Assembly (NCBI GenBank): GCA_009780765.1
Contig: WQZK01000107.1
Span: forward strand, 1 to 6,520
Direction of reading: 5' to 3'
Origin: Defluviitaleaceae bacterium
GTDB taxonomy: Bacteria > Bacillota > Clostridia > Lachnospirales > UBA5962
Length of the DNA stretch: 6,520 nt
Below, one piece after another: positions 5,358-6,520 of the stretch; within the stretch, counting starts at the first letter, position 1, and each line of letters starts with the position of its first letter. A program made the translations under genes and the position numbers. The notes below the pieces were generated by a model. That model had not been told where the DNA came from, searched no databases, and worked only from the letters and a program-made list of their open reading frames with translations.

Positions 5358-5489
5358 GCATAACGCAAAAAATTGACGAAGATTTACAGAGCTGGCAAAC
5401 TGTGGTGGAAATTTTACATGGGAGTGAGTGAAGCGACTGATGTAACCACGAGCAGCCGAATGGCGACGTAGCTTTGTAGCGTGTTATGC
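5358..5489 (-). other. attC-like integron recombination site (best candidate)
   Basis: A 132-base non-coding island downstream of the secreted protein gene. Its ends are exact inverted cores: GCATAAC (minus 5489-5483; plus GTTATGC) and GTTATGC (minus; plus GCATAAC at 5358-5364), each extended by further GC bases (GCATAACGC at 5358-5366; GCGTGTTATGC at 5479-5489). Inside, an imperfect stem can be followed with interruptions: minus-strand GCTG, GTGG and TTACAT pair with ATGTAA, CCAC and CAGC, leaving an apical region around 5432-5441. Long imperfect palindromes with inverted core sites and unpaired bases are the hallmark of attC, and the length is like the Vibrio cholerae repeats (about 125 bases). 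Confidence 0.65.
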
Positions 5490-5521
5490 AAAGTAAAAGC
5501 CTTTACTACAATATTTAACGC

Positions 5522-5959
5522 TTAATAAAAACTGGCTGGTACTGTTGAACTGTATGTAAATATTGATCCATCATCAGTCGTACCTATTTGAGAGCCTGAA
5601 TATCTCAAGTTTCCGTTGTCCATAATATACATTGTAAAAAATCTAACGTTATCTCCAAGAAAACCTAAAAAATCCCTGCTTAAAACAGTAAAGCGATATG
5701 AATCTTCATACATTTGATATGTTCCAGTTAATTTACCCATATCTGCATAAAGATTTACTATCATAGTAAAAGTATTATTTGAATATAGTGCGATTGCAGG
5801 ATAGGATATGCTATCTTCAGTCGCAAAATTTTCACTTTCAACATAGTAAGATACTGATAATACTTTTGATGTGGCAGCTTGGCTAAAAACAGGGGTTGCT
5901 ATTACAAAGCCGATTAAGGTTATTAAAGTGATAATCCTCAGTACTTTGCATTTATTCAT
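5522..5959 (-). CDS. Small secreted protein of unknown function
   Basis: A 145-residue exported protein with a signal peptide: MNKCK, a hydrophobic core LRIITLITLIGFVIATPV and an SPase I site S-Q-A after residue 28. There is no lipobox. The mature 117 residues look all-beta: repeated aromatic/hydroxyl strands such as VSYYVES, ALYSNNTFTMIVNLY (57-71), GKLTGTYQMYEDSYRFTVLS, then VRFFTMYIMDNGNLRYSGSQIG. The SNNTF ... G-x-Y-x-x-x-x-x-x-Y layout suggests a small beta-barrel or sandwich, but I do not recognise a named family. The start at 5959 has a strong AAGGAG site eight bases upstream. It is a single gene followed by the best attC candidate, fitting a one-gene cassette. It is probably periplasmic or secreted. 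Confidence 0.88.
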   Translation of the reverse strand: MNKCKVLRIITLITLIGFVIATPVFSQAATSKVLSVSYYVESENFATEDSISYPAIALYSNNTFTMIVNLYADMGKLTGTYQMYEDSYRFTVLSRDFLGFLGDNVRFFTMYIMDNGNLRYSGSQIGTTDDGSIFTYSSTVPASFY

Positions 5960-6108
5960 TCTGAATACTCCTTTTTAAAAATAATCCGTCATTATGAAGT
6001 GTATCCAATAAAACGATAATTTTAATAATTCAAATAAACCAATATTGCCTTTACATTGATACAAATTAAATTTTATATTTTTATTAGCATCTAATTGTTT
6101 TTATTCTT

Positions 6109-6520
6109 TCACAGTCCCTTTGTAAATTTGTCGATTTCATCCTTGATTTCATCAAAATCACTGTGCAGCAATTTTTCGGAAATTGAGGTCAATAGCTCCA
6201 TAGTCTGCTGCGACCATGCTTTCTGCTTGAGTTCCGTCAGCACCTCATTAGCAGATTTCTCATCAAACTCCTCACATGCCGCTTTAATCATTAGCAATTT
6301 TTCTTTCAGATATTGCTTATCCTCATCCGTCGCCTCTGCTGATTGTTCTTCTTTCGGCTTGAGCTGTTCCACGCAGTCGCGCAACGCATCGAGAAAAGCA
6401 GGCGTTTCAGCGTAAATTTCGTCGACGTTGCTGTTTCGTCCTGTCTGTTCCAATTTAAGCGCTGTTGCGGATAGGTCCATCCTGCCTATATTGGCAAGTG
6501 CGCTTTTCACGCCATGCATA
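6109..6520 (-). CDS. C-terminal part of a signalling protein with Hpt domain, probably hybrid sensor kinase (5' end outside window)
   Basis: The frame runs from the right edge to a stop at 6109; about 136 residues are seen and the gene continues beyond the window, so the apparent initial Met is internal. The first residues, HGVKSALANIG, are the phosphorylation motif of histidine phosphotransfer (Hpt) domains (H-x-x-K-S-A), with the second helix LSATALKLEQTGRNSN following. After a charged linker (EEQSAEATDEDK) the tail ends in a helical segment, YLKEKLLMIKAACEEFDEKSANEVLTELK and onward, often found behind Hpt domains in large hybrid histidine kinases. The phospho-histidine relays phosphate between receiver domains. 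G+C is clearly higher than in the rest of the window (one counted line, 6361-6420, has 32 of 60), suggesting native chromosome rather than cassette cargo. Confidence 0.88.
   Translation of the reverse strand, partial: MHGVKSALANIGRMDLSATALKLEQTGRNSNVDEIYAETPAFLDALRDCVEQLKPKEEQSAEATDEDKQYLKEKLLMIKAACEEFDEKSANEVLTELKQKAWSQQTMELLTSISEKLLHSDFDEIKDEIDKFTKGL

Noticed and set aside
5230..5361. N-terminal extension of vapB with a Cys-x-x-Cys stretch (CTYCENKKC)
   Set aside because: It contains the vapBC promoter and operator, and a good ribosome site sits before the ATG at 5229. The cysteine pattern is a chance reading of AT-rich spacer.
6095..6415. Plus-strand Ser-rich frame opposite the Hpt gene
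   Set aside because: Antisense shadow of a recognisable Hpt domain; no ribosome site was noted.
1..6520. CRISPR array, tRNA or rRNA genes, transposase or IS ends
   Set aside because: No regularly spaced direct repeats, no tRNA-like cloverleaf or rRNA sequence, and no transposase motif was seen on either strand.

Overview
The window looks like part of a chromosomal integron-style cassette array from a Treponema-like spirochaete of an oral, gut or rumen type. The organism call is an inference. It rests on very AT-rich small genes packed mostly on one strand, a lipoprotein built from a single Listeria/Bacteroides (Flg_new / InlB B-repeat) unit of the kind common in treponemes, typical cassette cargo (three unrelated GNAT acetyltransferases, a VapBC toxin-antitoxin pair, orphan secreted and membrane proteins), and GC-rich non-coding islands with attC-like core sites. 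No integrase gene is in the window, so the integron reading is not proven.

Layout from left to right. A GNAT acetyltransferase truncated by the window edge lies at 1-355 (minus). A GC-rich attC-like island at 380-479 precedes the 3' end of a small alpha/beta hydrolase (503-1123, minus). A second attC-like site (1216-1330) lies downstream of a five-helix membrane protein (1350-1898, minus), which has a possible small leader ORF in front of it (1903-1956). Next come an unrecognised lipoprotein (1985-2668, minus, with a longer alternative start at 2743) and a second GNAT (2755-3186, minus). Then follow about 250 bases without a convincing gene, a short plus-strand lipoprotein with its own strong promoter (3498-3818), and a third GNAT related to the AAC(6') group (3941-4450, minus). 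A tentative attC/hairpin region (4485-4584) separates this from vapB-vapC (5229 down to 4598, minus), whose promoter contains a near-perfect operator palindrome. The best attC candidate (5358-5489) follows the 3' end of a small secreted protein (5522-5959, minus). From 6109 to the right edge the base composition rises sharply and the gene is the C-terminal Hpt part of a signalling kinase (minus), probably the ordinary chromosome beside the array.

The genes do not form one pathway. They look like independent cargo units, several with their own TTGACA-type promoter. VapBC is the only pair that clearly works together: VapB binds and neutralises the VapC RNase and probably represses their shared promoter through the palindrome. 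Nothing in the window is convincingly a new multi-gene system. The most informative non-coding signals are the attC-like sites, the VapB operator with its 14-base copy on the far side of vapC, and the possible leader ORF.
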